Of a stretch of DNA of 64,000 nucleotides, positions 28,534-39,245 are shown piece after piece; the stretch's first letter is position 1; each line of letters begins with the position of its first letter. The position numbers were made by a program, and so were the translations under genes. The notes beneath the pieces are model-generated. The model was not told the origin of the DNA and ran no database searches. It saw only the letters and a list, made by a program, of their open reading frames with translations. Source of the stretch: Candidatus Lutacidiplasma silvani. Lineage in GTDB: Archaea > Thermoplasmatota > Thermoplasmata > Lutacidiplasmatales > UBA184. The stretch lies in NCBI GenBank assembly GCA_022750295.1, contig JAKIVZ010000009.1, positions 1 through 64,000 of the forward strand, in the 5' to 3' direction.

Positions 28534-29484
28534 TCAGCCGGGGCTCGTCGCTCGACCGCCGGCGAGTCGGAACGAGTGGATCAGGTTCTCGAGGAAGAAC
28601 GCCGAAAACCGCCACGACCGGTACTCGGTTGGGACCGGGGACCGGCGCAGTTCGACTTCCGAATCGCCTCGCCGGAGCGCCGCCCGCGCCAGTCGGTCGA
28701 GGTCAAACAGATACCGCTCCATCCGGCGGATATCGTCGGCCGAGCCGACCGGACCGTGCCCCGGCAGGGCCTCGGAGACCCCGAGCCCGACGATCCGCCG
28801 CAAGATCGACCTCCAACGCGCCGGGACGCCGTCTCCGGTCGACGGGTGAAGACCGACCGAGACCAAGTCGCCGAGGAAGACGATTCCGCGCTCGGGAAGG
28901 AAGGCGAAGACGTCGCTCGGCGAATGGCCACCCCCGAACGTCCGAACCTCTAGCTCCTGCCGGGTCCCGGCGAGGGTGAGCTCCCGGTCGAACGTCACGT
29001 TGGGCGGGGTGGGGCGGAAGGACCGGGGAACTCGGAGCGTGCCCTCGAACCAACCCCGGTACATCGCCCGTTCGAGGACGGGGGTGGTCGACTCGGGCGC
29101 ATCGAGTCCCGCGAGCGCCCGAGGCATCTCTCGAAGATCGGAGTTCCATTGGTCGACGCCCTTGGTCCGGATCAGGTCTCGAGTCTTGCGCGTGGAGACG
29201 ACGACGGCCGGGGCGAGTCCGGAGTTGCCGCGGATGTGATCCCCGTGCCAATGGCTGTTCACGACCACGTCCGGGGCGCGCCCGGTGCACCTCCGGGCGG
29301 CGAGGCGAAGGGCCATTCCCGCTGTCGGAGTGAGCATCGAGTCGAACACCACCGTCGTGCCGCCGAGGTCGACGATTCCGGCGTTGCAGAGGCCGTACCC
29401 TCCGTCGCGGGCGATGGCGGCCCAAACCCCGGGCGCGATTCGGGAGACCCGGAAGTGGGGAGACCCCGAGCGGCCATCGGTCAT
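28534..29484 (-). CDS. Metallo-beta-lactamase-fold hydrolase
   Basis: VVVNSHWHGDHIRGNSGL (HxHxDH), GGGHSPSDVFAFLPERGIVFLGDLV, LPGHGPVG. Confidence 0.92.
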   Translation of the reverse strand: MTDGRSGSPHFRVSRIAPGVWAAIARDGGYGLCNAGIVDLGGTTVVFDSMLTPTAGMALRLAARRCTGRAPDVVVNSHWHGDHIRGNSGLAPAVVVSTRKTRDLIRTKGVDQWNSDLREMPRALAGLDAPESTTPVLERAMYRGWFEGTLRVPRSFRPTPPNVTFDRELTLAGTRQELEVRTFGGGHSPSDVFAFLPERGIVFLGDLVSVGLHPSTGDGVPARWRSILRRIVGLGVSEALPGHGPVGSADDIRRMERYLFDLDRLARAALRRGDSEVELRRSPVPTEYRSWRFSAFFLENLIHSFRLAGGRATSPG

Positions 29485-29652
29485 GGCCACACTCCGGGAC
29501 CCCCCAAGAACCGAGGACCGCGTGGGGCCCGAGCCGCGCGGGTCTCCGGCCGGGCGCCGGGCGGCCGGTCGCACTCAGCGCGGCCCGACGGATCCACGGT
29601 CCCTGAAATCACCCTCGGCGTTAAGTAACCGTGTGCCCGATTCCGGCTCGCC

Positions 29653-30039
29653 ATGACCGGAAAGGTGGTCCACTTCGAGGTTCCCGCGGACAACGTCGAG
29701 CGTGCCCGAAAGTTCTACCAGAGCACGTTCAACTGGACGATCTCCCCGATGCCCGAGATGGAGTACACCATGGTCGCAACCGGCCCCGGCAACGAAGACG
29801 GATCTCCGAAGGAGCCAGGATACATCGGCGGGGGGATCGCGAAGCGAGGTCCCACGGTGGGCCAACCGGTAATCACGATCCACGTCGACGACATCGACGC
29901 CGCCCTGGCGAAGATCCAGAAGAACGGGGGCTCGACGGTGAGTCCGAAGGCCCCCATCGGCCCGATGGGATTCGTGGCCTACTTCAAGGACTCCGAGGGG
30001 AACACGATGGGACTCTGGCAGTTGGCCCCCGAAGCGTGA
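29653..30039 (+). CDS. VOC / glyoxalase-fold protein
   Basis: VVHFEVPADNVERARKFYQSTFNWTI...GFVAYFKDSEGNTMGLWQ. Confidence 0.9.
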   Translation: MTGKVVHFEVPADNVERARKFYQSTFNWTISPMPEMEYTMVATGPGNEDGSPKEPGYIGGGIAKRGPTVGQPVITIHVDDIDAALAKIQKNGGSTVSPKAPIGPMGFVAYFKDSEGNTMGLWQLAPEA

Positions 30040-30096
30040 AGGTCCCGCCCATTCCGGCGGACTGACAACCACCCCGCTCGGCGGATCCTCCCGAGG

Positions 30097-30567
30097 ATGA
30101 ACTTCGACACTTCCGCGGAGGAGGCCGCTCTCGCGCGCCCAATGGTGCCGGAAACCGCCCTTCCAAGCTTTGACCTCCGAATCGAGCGGGCGATGGAGGG
30201 TTCGCCTGCGGAGTTGTTCCGGGCGTGGACGCAAGAGTTCGACCGATGGTTTGCCGTTCGCGGCTCCGTGCGAATGGAGGCGAAGCCCGGGGACCCGTTC
30301 TTCTTCGAGACCGAATTCGAGGGGGCTCGCCACCCCCACTACGGCCGGTTTCTTCGCCTCGAGCGACCCAAGGTCGTGGAACTGACCTGGGTGACCGCCG
30401 ACACCTCGGGGCGCGAGACCCGCGTCGCCGTCGAGATCGAACCGCGGGGGGAGGGCTCGCTCCTCCGACTCCACCATTCCGGATTCCCCGATGAGGCCTC
30501 GATGGTGAGGCACCGGAACGCGTGGCCCGGAGTCCTCGCCCATCTCGACGCCAGTCTCACCGATTGA
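30097..30567 (+). CDS. SRPBCC / AHSA1-domain protein
   Basis: [27 protein letters not shown]...[41 protein letters not shown]. Confidence 0.8.
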   Translation: MNFDTSAEEAALARPMVPETALPSFDLRIERAMEGSPAELFRAWTQEFDRWFAVRGSVRMEAKPGDPFFFETEFEGARHPHYGRFLRLERPKVVELTWVTADTSGRETRVAVEIEPRGEGSLLRLHHSGFPDEASMVRHRNAWPGVLAHLDASLTD

Positions 30568-31088
30568 ATCCGATCCCGGCCCACCCACTGGCCGAGACCG
30601 ACGTCCTTCCAACACCCTCGGTGTCCTGCCGAGCGCCACCGGCCTCCGGGGCGTATCGGGTGGGGAGACGGCCGAACGAAACGCGCCCGGCCGCCGGGGG
30701 TTCGACTAGGCCTTTCGCGCCTTGAGCCCATCCTCGATCAGGATGAGTGCCTGGGTCGACAGCGACCGGCGGTCGCGGGCTGCGACCACGCGAAGGCGGC
30801 GCAGTACGGCCGGCGGGGCGTAAACGGCGAGGGGAACTCGGCGTGATTCTTGCGGCTTCCTTGGTCGCGGCATTTGTGCTGCTTGCGTCTCCCGGTCGCC
30901 CTAGGGCGTGCACCCGGTGCACGACGAAGGGCGGTTATCCACCTCGGTCCCCTTCGCCGATATAAGGCTGACGATTTTGTCTGCCGAACTCCCCCCGGAC
31001 GCCACGCGGCCGGCCGGGCTCCGACGATACCGGGGGACCGCCCAGAACGAACCGACCGCTTAGATAGTCCGACGATTCGACGGACCGA

Positions 31089-31565
31089 ATGTCGAGCCCG
31101 TCGGTTCGAGCGGTTGCCGCGGAGTTCCCCCGGCTGCACCAGCTCCGCCGGATGGCGTGGGGCCTCCTGCTCCTTCTGGTCCTCGAGAGCCTGCTCGGGA
31201 TCTTCGCGAACTTGTTCATCACCTTGCCGAAGGGGGACGTGATCGGGGCGATTTTCACCTCGATCCCGGTCCTCGCCCTCCACGTGTTCGACGGGTTCGC
31301 GATGCTCCTGCTCGCGGCCTACTTCCTCCTGCTGGCCCACCGCGCGGGACTCCGCCGGCTCCGGAACGTGGCCGCTCTCGAGGTCGTCTTCGTCGCATTT
31401 GCGATTCAGGAAGGGTTCGCGTTTGCCGCGACCCAGAACAACGACTACTCGTTCGGGATGGAGGTCGGCTTCCTGCTCGCCATCCTCGGGGTGGCTCGGC
31501 TCCTCTACCTGCTCGGCCACCAGCCCGTCGACGTCCCGACCGAAGGGATCCCCATCGCGGTCTAG
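31089..31565 (+). CDS. Four-TM membrane protein
   Basis: Hydrophobic segments throughout a 158 aa ORF. Confidence 0.65.
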   Translation: MSSPSVRAVAAEFPRLHQLRRMAWGLLLLLVLESLLGIFANLFITLPKGDVIGAIFTSIPVLALHVFDGFAMLLLAAYFLLLAHRAGLRRLRNVAALEVVFVAFAIQEGFAFAATQNNDYSFGMEVGFLLAILGVARLLYLLGHQPVDVPTEGIPIAV

Positions 31566-32410
31566 CCGGGGAGCCCCGGGCTCCCGTCGAACCCCGCGTC
31601 GATCCGGGGCTGCATTGGGATCTGGGACCTCGGCAACCCGAGCATCCCGAGGAAGGCGTTCGCGGATTCGGGGGCGTACCCCGCGAAGTGGTTGTTGAAG
31701 AACACGAGGGCGCTTTGGACCTCGTCAAGCCGTTCCCGCACCGCGTTGGCCCACTTCCGGGTTTCGGCGGTCCGGTCGATCCGGGTCTCCCCGAGCCGAT
31801 CCTCGGGGATCGACGTATGGTCCCCGATGAACCGGAGGTAGATCCGGTCGGTGGTGAGAAGGGGAGGAACCTCGAGGAACGTGAGGTACGACCAGGCGAG
31901 CCCCGTACGGTGTTCCTGGAGGAGGGACACCAGCCACTCGCGACGGGGCGCGGCGAACCAACCGGCGTCCCGGAGCTCCACCGAGAGCGGAATCGTTGGC
32001 CCCAGCCGACCGACCAGTTCGGACAGTTGCTCCGCCGTCCCCCCGTCTCCCGATCGCGGGGGCCGGAAGGAGGGAGGGAATTGCGCGACCACGCCGGCCA
32101 GCTTCGGTCCCAGCTCCGCCGCCGCCGCGAGGAACGCGTCGGCCTTGGAGTCGTCGAGAGGGTGGTCCCGCTCGAGGAGCTCCTTGGAGAGCTTCAGCGC
32201 GAACCGAAACGGCTCCGGCGTCCGACGGGCCCAGCCCCGGACCATCGACCGAGCGGGAATGGCGTAGTAGGTGGCATCGACCTCGACGCAGTCGAAGAAT
32301 CTCGCGTAGTACGGCAACCGTTCCGTCGGCGCGAGCCCAGCGGGGTAGAGACGACCGTTCCACGCCTCGCTCGTCCACGAGGAACATCCGACACGGACCT
32401 CGCCGACCAC
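31562..32410 (-). CDS. DUF72-family protein
   Basis: VGCSSWTSEAWNGRLYPAGLAPTERLPYYARFFDCVEVDATYYAIPARSMVRGWARRTPEPFRFALKLSKEL...FFNNHFAGYAPESA. Confidence 0.92.
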   Translation of the reverse strand: MVGEVRVGCSSWTSEAWNGRLYPAGLAPTERLPYYARFFDCVEVDATYYAIPARSMVRGWARRTPEPFRFALKLSKELLERDHPLDDSKADAFLAAAAELGPKLAGVVAQFPPSFRPPRSGDGGTAEQLSELVGRLGPTIPLSVELRDAGWFAAPRREWLVSLLQEHRTGLAWSYLTFLEVPPLLTTDRIYLRFIGDHTSIPEDRLGETRIDRTAETRKWANAVRERLDEVQSALVFFNNHFAGYAPESANAFLGMLGLPRSQIPMQPRIDAGFDGSPGLPG

Positions 32411-32677
32411 GGGTTCTCCGAGGCGTCGGGGGGTAATGGACCCGCGGGAATCGTTCGCACGGTACGAGCCTCAACCCGAATCGAGTCCCCGGAGGGAGTC
32501 GCGGACTTGGCAGGCGGCCCCGAATCCCACGAGTGGGGGCCGGGACGTCACGGGACCCCGGGAGGGCCCCAGTCCACCGATCCCCGGTCGGGCTCCCGGA
32601 CCGGGCGGACTTCTCGGACCGGGATCCATTGGGCCGGGGCGGCGAGCCGGGGTCCGGGGGGAGGCCCTGCGCGACCG

Positions 32678-35482
32678 CTACGCGGGGGGCGGCGGCTCCA
32701 CGGCCGAGGCGTCGGGAGCCGAGGCGACCGGCTCCGGCGGGGGGGTCCCGCTCGAGGGCCCGCGTGCGCGCCCCCGTCCGAGGGCGGCTCCGGCTACGGC
32801 CCCCACGAGGGCCGCGACCCCGGCGATTCCGTAGCCGACCACGGCGCCGTAGGCGGCCAGACCCGAGGCCCCGGTGGATCCGGAGACCGAGTTCGTGGCC
32901 TGGAACGTGAGATTGATGGTCAATGGCGCTCCCGCCACCGTCGCGGAGGATTTGAGGGTCGTCGCGGCGTAGCCGGCCACCGTGGAGACCGTCCACGCGA
33001 AGGTGCCGTTCCCCGAGTCGATGGTGAGGGACGTCCCATCGCTCGTGACGTTCTTCGAGCTGCCCCAAAGGACCGACCAGTTCGCGCCCGACGGCAGGCC
33101 CGTCTCCTGGAAAAGCACGGCATACGTCGGAGGCAACGGCGCGAACGCAATCGTGACGGAGGCGAACGCATCCTGGACCGAGACACTGGAGGCGTTCGGC
33201 GTGGCCGCGTAGCCGGCGACCGCGGTCACGTTGAACTGGAACGTCCCGTCCGGCTCGACGATCACCAAGGAGGTCGCGGTCGACGAGACTTGGTGGCCGC
33301 TCATCGTGACCGTCCACGATTGCGCGCTTGGGAGCCCGTGCTCGGAGAACTCCACCGGGTAACGACCGATGTTCGGCAGCGTGACGATCGAAAGAGTGGC
33401 AGATCCGGTGTCGGTGACGAACACTTGACCCCCGGCACCGTCGTCCGAGATCCCCGCCGGATCGACCCCGACGCTCAGCGTTCCCACGACGGTCGCCTCC
33501 GAGACGTTGACCACGCTCACGACGTTCGTACAGGCGCTCGACACGTAGGCAAGGCCGACTTGGGAGTCGAAATCGATCCCAGACGTGCAGTCCGCGATGG
33601 AGAGATTGGTGAGCACCTGGTTCGTGGCCGGGTCGATGATCGAGAGGTTGCCGTTGAAGCCGCCCAAGAGGTTCAGGCGGGAACTTGCCAGAACCTCTCC
33701 GGACGTCGGATCCACCGCGAGGATGCTGGCGTTTTGATCGTCGTGGATCGACGAGACGACGGCCCGGGAGGTCGGGTCGACGACGACGATCGAGTGGGCC
33801 GCCCCTGCGTAGAGGTTCCCGTTGGTCGCGTCGTAGACGAGGCTCGAGACCGGGTCATCGGAGCCGACCGGGAGCGTCCCGACGACCTGGTTGTTCGCGC
33901 CATCGATCTCGGTGATGGCCGATGTCGCCGGAGCGAGGTTGCCATCCGCGACGAAGATGTAGTCGTAGGCCGACGCATACGCGAGCGCATCGGGACCGCT
34001 GGCCACCGGGACAGTCGTCGCGAGGGCGTCCGTCGAACCGTTGAACACCGTCACCGACGACGAGCCGTCGTTCGCGACGTAGAAACACTCGTTCTTCAGG
34101 TCGTAGGCGACGGCCACCGGGTCAATGCCGACCGCGAGGGAGAGGATTCGGACGTCGGTCGTCGCATTGTAGATCCAAAGGGAGTTCTCATCCGAGAACA
34201 CCACGCCGAGCTCGTTGGCGGCCCGATCGTAGGCGGAGGCGACCGGAACGAGTCCAAGTTGGATGGTCCCGGTCGTGGTCCGGGCGGCGGCATCGACGAC
34301 GGTTACGTTGTCCGACGAGGAGTCGGCCACGTACAGGTCTCCGTTGGCGGAGTCGAACGCCAGGCCCGTCGGGCCGATCCCGACCCCCGTCGTGGTGATC
34401 ACGGTCTGGGTTCGGTAGTTGATGGCGGCCATGTCGTTCCCCGTCGTATTGACCGCGAAGACGAGGCCGACGGCACTGTCCGCGGCGAGCGCATTGGGTC
34501 CGAAGCTGAGCGGCACCGAACTGACAACCTCGTTGTCGGAGCCGTCCAGAATCGTCAGGAGGTCCGCCCCCCGGTCCGCGACATACACGAAGTTGGTCCC
34601 GGCCAGCGTCTGGATTCCGTCCGGCTCGGACCCCACCCCAAGGACCGCCACGAGCGAGTTGTTCGACCCCTGAATCACGGAGACATTGGAGGAGACGTCG
34701 CTCGCCACGTAGATCTCCCCGTTCGTCGGGTCGTAGGCGATCGCGGCCGAAGGATAGTCGAGCGGAACGGAGGTCTGCACGGAGTCGGTGGTGAGGTTCA
34801 CGACGGGCACGTCCGCGGCGTCCTCCAACGAGACGTAGAGATTGCCGGTCGCCGAATCGAACGTGGCCGCGTCCGGAGTTCCGTTCAGGGGAATGTGGGC
34901 CGAGACGTCGTCGGTTGTCGCCACAATGACCGTGACGTTTCCCGAGTCCTCTCCGAGGGCGGGGGCAGGGGTGGTGACAACGAGAAGCTCATTGAGGGCC
35001 GGGTCGACCGTGAGTGCGACCGGCACCCCCGTCAACACGATGCGGCCCGTGACGGTCCCGTTGGTCGTGTTGACGACCGAAACGGTCGAGCTTCCCGCGT
35101 CGGCGACGAACAGTACGCCGTGGGCGACATCGGCAGCGGCTTGCATGGGCTCCACGCCGTCCTCGACCGAGGTAAAGTTCCCGTGGAGGAGGGTATCGTT
35201 GATGAAATCCAAGGTCTCCGCCACACTTCCGTATCCGGGGCCGGAGGTAGCGGGTCGGGCCGAGAAGGAACTCCCAACTGCGGACGTCGATGCCACGGCA
35301 CTCGCGGTCCCGAAGACCCCGGCGGCGGGCGGGGGAAGGTTGGTCGCCCCATCGAACGTAGGCGAATCGACGTGTGTAGCTTCTGGGTGGGTTGCCGCCG
35401 TGAGGGTTACGCCCATCGAGGCCCCGAGCAGCAAGACCAGGAGTATCGCCGGGACGCGTCCGTGTTGGCGATGCTCGCTCAT
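32678..35482 (-). CDS. YVTN-type beta-propeller surface protein with two C-terminal GLP..W/GY repeats and TM anchor
   Basis: Repeated VGTLSVGVDPAGI / PDALAY / GEIYVASDVSSNVSVI blade motifs; signal peptide; C-terminal TM. Confidence 0.88.
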   Translation of the reverse strand: MSEHRQHGRVPAILLVLLLGASMGVTLTAATHPEATHVDSPTFDGATNLPPPAAGVFGTASAVASTSAVGSSFSARPATSGPGYGSVAETLDFINDTLLHGNFTSVEDGVEPMQAAADVAHGVLFVADAGSSTVSVVNTTNGTVTGRIVLTGVPVALTVDPALNELLVVTTPAPALGEDSGNVTVIVATTDDVSAHIPLNGTPDAATFDSATGNLYVSLEDAADVPVVNLTTDSVQTSVPLDYPSAAIAYDPTNGEIYVASDVSSNVSVIQGSNNSLVAVLGVGSEPDGIQTLAGTNFVYVADRGADLLTILDGSDNEVVSSVPLSFGPNALAADSAVGLVFAVNTTGNDMAAINYRTQTVITTTGVGIGPTGLAFDSANGDLYVADSSSDNVTVVDAAARTTTGTIQLGLVPVASAYDRAANELGVVFSDENSLWIYNATTDVRILSLAVGIDPVAVAYDLKNECFYVANDGSSSVTVFNGSTDALATTVPVASGPDALAYASAYDYIFVADGNLAPATSAITEIDGANNQVVGTLPVGSDDPVSSLVYDATNGNLYAGAAHSIVVVDPTSRAVVSSIHDDQNASILAVDPTSGEVLASSRLNLLGGFNGNLSIIDPATNQVLTNLSIADCTSGIDFDSQVGLAYVSSACTNVVSVVNVSEATVVGTLSVGVDPAGISDDGAGGQVFVTDTGSATLSIVTLPNIGRYPVEFSEHGLPSAQSWTVTMSGHQVSSTATSLVIVEPDGTFQFNVTAVAGYAATPNASSVSVQDAFASVTIAFAPLPPTYAVLFQETGLPSGANWSVLWGSSKNVTSDGTSLTIDSGNGTFAWTVSTVAGYAATTLKSSATVAGAPLTINLTFQATNSVSGSTGASGLAAYGAVVGYGIAGVAALVGAVAGAALGRGRARGPSSGTPPPEPVASAPDASAVEPPPPA

Positions 35483-35633
35483 GGTGTGGGACCCACGGTG
35501 GCTCTCGACGGAACTCCACTCATAACCGTTACGGAAAGTTTGCGTCTCCAGGGCCCTCGCCGTCGACGATGGGCGAGGGCCGAGGGCCGCGCCTTCGATC
35601 TCGATCGGGCCACCGCACCGGTTCGGGGTCTCG

Positions 35634-35706
35634 AGCCGCCAGGGAGGATTGAACTCCCGACCTGCTGATTACAAATCAGCCGCTCTTCCAACTGAGCTAT
35701 GGCGGC
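35634..35706 (-). tRNA. tRNA-Thr (anticodon TGT)
   Basis: Reverse complement GCCGCCATAGCTCAGTTGGAAGAGCGGCTGATTTGTAATCAGCAGGTCGGGAGTTCAATCCTCCCTGGCGGCT folds as a cloverleaf; TATA-like CTATAAGCC about 30 bp upstream. Confidence 0.95.
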
Positions 35707-36188
35707 ACACGTCAGAGAAAATGCCCGATTTGGCTTATAGACCGGCCCCTCCACCGGCCGAGCATCTTCCGTTGGACCCTGGGGAGCGGGGGTTCTTCAT
35801 CCCAAATGCGCCGCCGGAGAAGCGGTCCGTACGTTTCCTCCCCCACCCGAGCGGAATCTACGCCGCGGCTCGAGCGCACCCCACTCGACGAGGCACGCCC
35901 CAAGCCGAGGGCGAACTATCGTGCGACCGCATTTTCCGAAGTCGAGGGGCGAATCGTCAGACCCATCCGGCCCCGCAGCGCCGCTGTCGGAAATTCCGGC
36001 CGAGGTGAAGCGCGCCAAGGTCGGGAGGCCATCCCCGCGAGCCGCGGCCTGGCCCGCTAGAAAGGTTACGGCGAGGGCCGCGGGCTTATCCACGTCCCGG
36101 CGACCAATCGAGCGTCCGCTTCGGCGAGGGCTCCGACGGGTCCCTCGGGCCCTCGCCCGGCGGAACCACGAGCGGACGGGAGACGACG

Positions 36189-38477
36189 ATGCAGTGGACG
36201 GCGGGTCACCTTTGGTCGCTCCTTCTCCGATACCTCGATGTCGCGAACCGGGGAGTCGCGTCCTCGTGGACCGGCTCGTGGCCGTCGTTCTCGCTCGCCG
36301 CGGCTACGATCCTGACGATCGGGGGCATCCTCCTCGTTTTCGTCGGGTGGGCGACGCTGCCGCGGAAGACCGAGCGCCGGTCGCAGTGGTTCCGGAGCCC
36401 CGGCATGACGGCGTTCGGTCGAGTTCTCCTTGGCGTGGCGATGGGGTCCGTGGCGATGGCGTTTGGCACGTATGCCCTCGACCGGATCACCCTCGCGACG
36501 ATCTTTGACCTGCGGTCGCGGCTCCCGCCCATCGTCCCTCCGGGCGGGACGACGTATTCCGGGGCCGCCGGCACTTCCCTCGCCCCTCTCTTGGGAAGCC
36601 TCAACGGCGTCGTCCATGAATTCGCTCACCTATGGGTCGCCTACCACGTCAACCCGTTCGCGCTCCTCGTGGTGATCGTCCTCGGGGCGTTCGTCGGATG
36701 GATGAGCAGCTCGTCCCGGTGGGCGCTCTCGGGGATCGCGACCTGGCTCGGCCTCCTGATGGTGGCCGTCGGTTTGTTCGGCTACTCGATCCTCATCGTC
36801 GTCGAGGCGCCGGACGCCCTCGCGCGGGTCCTTGGGCTCGTCCTTCTGGTCGTGGAGTCGTCCGGGTTCGTGCTGTTCCTGACCTATCAGTTCTACACGA
36901 TCGAGTACATCGCGGGCAGCCGACTCGACCCCCCGCCGGCCCCGGCGCCCGGCGTCGACCGGCCCTGGCCGTTCGTGGCGGTCCAGGTCGCCTCGTTCAA
37001 CGAGCCGTCGGACGTCGTCGAGCGGTGTCTCCGATCGATTCTGGCCCTCGACTATCCGAAGGACCGACTCCTCGTCCAGCTCCTCGACGACTCCACCGAG
37101 ACCGCCGGGGTCGAGGCCCTCCAGACGTTCTGCGCCGCGAACGGGATCGAGTTCCGGCACCGGACGCACCGGCGGGGATTCAAGGGGGGCGCCCTCAACG
37201 ACGGCCTTCGGGCCCTGCCCAAGGACGTGAAACTGATCGCGATCGTCGACTCCGACTACGTCGTCGACCCCCAATTCCTCCAGGTCGCCGTCGGCCCCTT
37301 CTGGTCGGGGGCGGTGGGGTTCGTCCAGACGCCCCAGGCGTACCGGAACGCGCAGCCCGGCTCGTTCGCCCGCTGGTACGCCCTTGCGGACGCGTACTTC
37401 TACCGGGTCGTCCAACCGGTTCGCGCCCGTGCCCGGTCGTTGATTTTCTGCGGGACGATGGGGGTCGTTTCCCGGGGTGCGATCGAGGGCGCGGGCGGAT
37501 GGTCCGAGACGTGCGTCACGGAAGACGCCGAACTCTCGATCCGCCTCATCGCTCGGGGGTGGCAAGGAGTGTACATCGACCGGACCCTCGGATGGGGGCT
37601 CGCCCCGACCACGATGGCGGCGACGCGATCCCAGCATCGTCGGTGGGCCAACGGCGGCTGGCAGATGCTCGGGATGAACCGGGACAAGTTGCACCCCACC
37701 CACATGAGCCAGCGGCAGCGGCTCGACTTCGCCCTCAGCCGCGTGTTCTGGGTCGACGGGCTGTTCCTGATCGCGGTGACGTTCGCCCTGGCCGGCGTGG
37801 TCGTCGCCTCGTGGACGGGCGTGTACCTCTCGATCCGTACCCTGTCGGCCTTGGCGCTGGTCTCGGCGGCTCCGCTCTTGCTCCTCCTCGACGGTCTCCT
37901 GAAGATCCGGGTCGCCCTCCGCTCCACGACGAAGGTGAGCTACTCCGACGTCGTCGGGGTCCTCGGATTCTGGTACGCGATCAAACTGAACGACCTGTGG
38001 GCCGCCCTCGGCGCGGCGTTCGGCTCCCGGCCGGGCTTCGTTCGCACGCCGAAGGCCCGGACGCTCCGGCCGTCGCGGGCCGCGGCGCTCGCCGGCTCGC
38101 TCCGGGGCTCGGCGTTCGAGACCACGGTCGCGCTCGGACTGTTCGGCATCATCGGGTTCAGTCTCTACCGCTGGCGGTCGGTCCCCGGAGTCAACCTCAC
38201 CCTCCCGGGAGCGATCCTGCTGGTCTGGCTCGGATACTACGCGCTGGCCTTCGCGGCGGCGCCGATCTTCGACTACACGTCCCGGTCCACGCCCGAACCG
38301 CCGGAGGCCGCACCGGGCGCCCCCCGCGTGGCTCCCCGCGCTTCGCGTTCCTCGGTCTCGGCCCCATCCGCGAGCCAGACCGGCCCCCCCACGACGACAG
38401 CACGGACGGCCCCGCCCGCGCCCCGGGACGGACCTGCCCAACGTCCCGAGGGGTTCTCCTCGACGCCTCGCGGCTAG
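36189..38477 (+). CDS. Membrane glycosyltransferase family 2 (cellulose synthase-like)
   Basis: [40 protein letters not shown]...[11 protein letters not shown]...[16 protein letters not shown]...[11 protein letters not shown] plus multiple TMs. Confidence 0.92.
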   Translation: MQWTAGHLWSLLLRYLDVANRGVASSWTGSWPSFSLAAATILTIGGILLVFVGWATLPRKTERRSQWFRSPGMTAFGRVLLGVAMGSVAMAFGTYALDRITLATIFDLRSRLPPIVPPGGTTYSGAAGTSLAPLLGSLNGVVHEFAHLWVAYHVNPFALLVVIVLGAFVGWMSSSSRWALSGIATWLGLLMVAVGLFGYSILIVVEAPDALARVLGLVLLVVESSGFVLFLTYQFYTIEYIAGSRLDPPPAPAPGVDRPWPFVAVQVASFNEPSDVVERCLRSILALDYPKDRLLVQLLDDSTETAGVEALQTFCAANGIEFRHRTHRRGFKGGALNDGLRALPKDVKLIAIVDSDYVVDPQFLQVAVGPFWSGAVGFVQTPQAYRNAQPGSFARWYALADAYFYRVVQPVRARARSLIFCGTMGVVSRGAIEGAGGWSETCVTEDAELSIRLIARGWQGVYIDRTLGWGLAPTTMAATRSQHRRWANGGWQMLGMNRDKLHPTHMSQRQRLDFALSRVFWVDGLFLIAVTFALAGVVVASWTGVYLSIRTLSALALVSAAPLLLLLDGLLKIRVALRSTTKVSYSDVVGVLGFWYAIKLNDLWAALGAAFGSRPGFVRTPKARTLRPSRAAALAGSLRGSAFETTVALGLFGIIGFSLYRWRSVPGVNLTLPGAILLVWLGYYALAFAAAPIFDYTSRSTPEPPEAAPGAPRVAPRASRSSVSAPSASQTGPPTTTARTAPPAPRDGPAQRPEGFSSTPRG

Positions 38478-38626
38478 CCCTCCCGAACGCGGCGCAACGT
38501 CCCCTCCCGTCCGGAGCGTCCGCCCCGCCGCGGGACGGCCGCCGTCGGCGTGTCGTGCCCCACGTGCCCACGCGCTTTCCAGTCCGAAACTCGTACGTTA
38601 AGCGACCCGCGAAAGTGGGCGTCGCC

Positions 38627-39088
38627 ATGGCGGAGAAGAAGCGCCCGTCCAAGGCGGCACGGAGCGCATCGAGCGGATTCACCGAGGAAGAACGCGCGGC
38701 CGCCCGCGAGCGGATCCGGGAGCTCCGGGCACGGCGTCCCGGCACGAAGCCGGACGGGGAGAGCGACGTGCTCGCCAAGATCGCCGAGATGGACGCGTCC
38801 AATCGGGCGATGGCCAAGCGGCTCCATGCCCTCGTTCGCGCGAACGCCCCCGAACTCTCCCCGAAGACGTGGTACGGGATGCCGGCGTATGCCCGGGACG
38901 ACCAGATCGTCTGCTTCTTCCGAAGCTCTCAGAAATTCAAGGAGCGGTACGCGACGCTGGGGTTCAGCGATGAGGCGAACCTCGACGAGGGCCAGATGTG
39001 GCCGACCTCCTTCGCGCTCACCGGACTTACGGCCCGAGATGAGGCGCGGATCGCGACGCTCCTCAAGCTCGCGGCACGTCGGACGTAA
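38627..39088 (+). CDS. DUF1801/YdhG-like protein
   Basis: [63 protein letters not shown]. Confidence 0.75.
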   Translation: MAEKKRPSKAARSASSGFTEEERAAARERIRELRARRPGTKPDGESDVLAKIAEMDASNRAMAKRLHALVRANAPELSPKTWYGMPAYARDDQIVCFFRSSQKFKERYATLGFSDEANLDEGQMWPTSFALTGLTARDEARIATLLKLAARRT

Positions 39089-39245
39089 CGGACGAGACCC
39101 CGCCCCGTTTCGGGAGGCCACGTGGCCCGAGCCCGCCGGGTGCGGCCCACGGGCGCACGAACTCCGGTCAACCGCGGTCGAGGCCCGAAGGGAAACCGGT
39201 GTTCGAGGCCGAGACGATCCGGACCCGAAGGGCCCGGGCCGAACG

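Noticed and set aside
29653-30567. VOC + SRPBCC pair as a novel resistance cassette
   Set aside because: Common small-domain gene pairing; no regulator or transporter attached, so no specific support.
33360-35200. DNA repeat array in the YVTN gene
   Set aside because: Periodicity is explained by beta-propeller blades; DNA copies are divergent.
31157-35668. 1503-aa plus-strand ORF
   Set aside because: Antisense to the DUF72 and YVTN genes; Arg/Gly/Asp-rich low-information translation typical of GC-rich shadow frames.
36630-38441. 603-aa minus-strand ORF and the overlapping 818-aa plus ORF (36632..39088)
   Set aside because: Shadow frames of the glycosyltransferase; only the last ~150 aa of the 818-aa frame (38627..39088) are a real gene.
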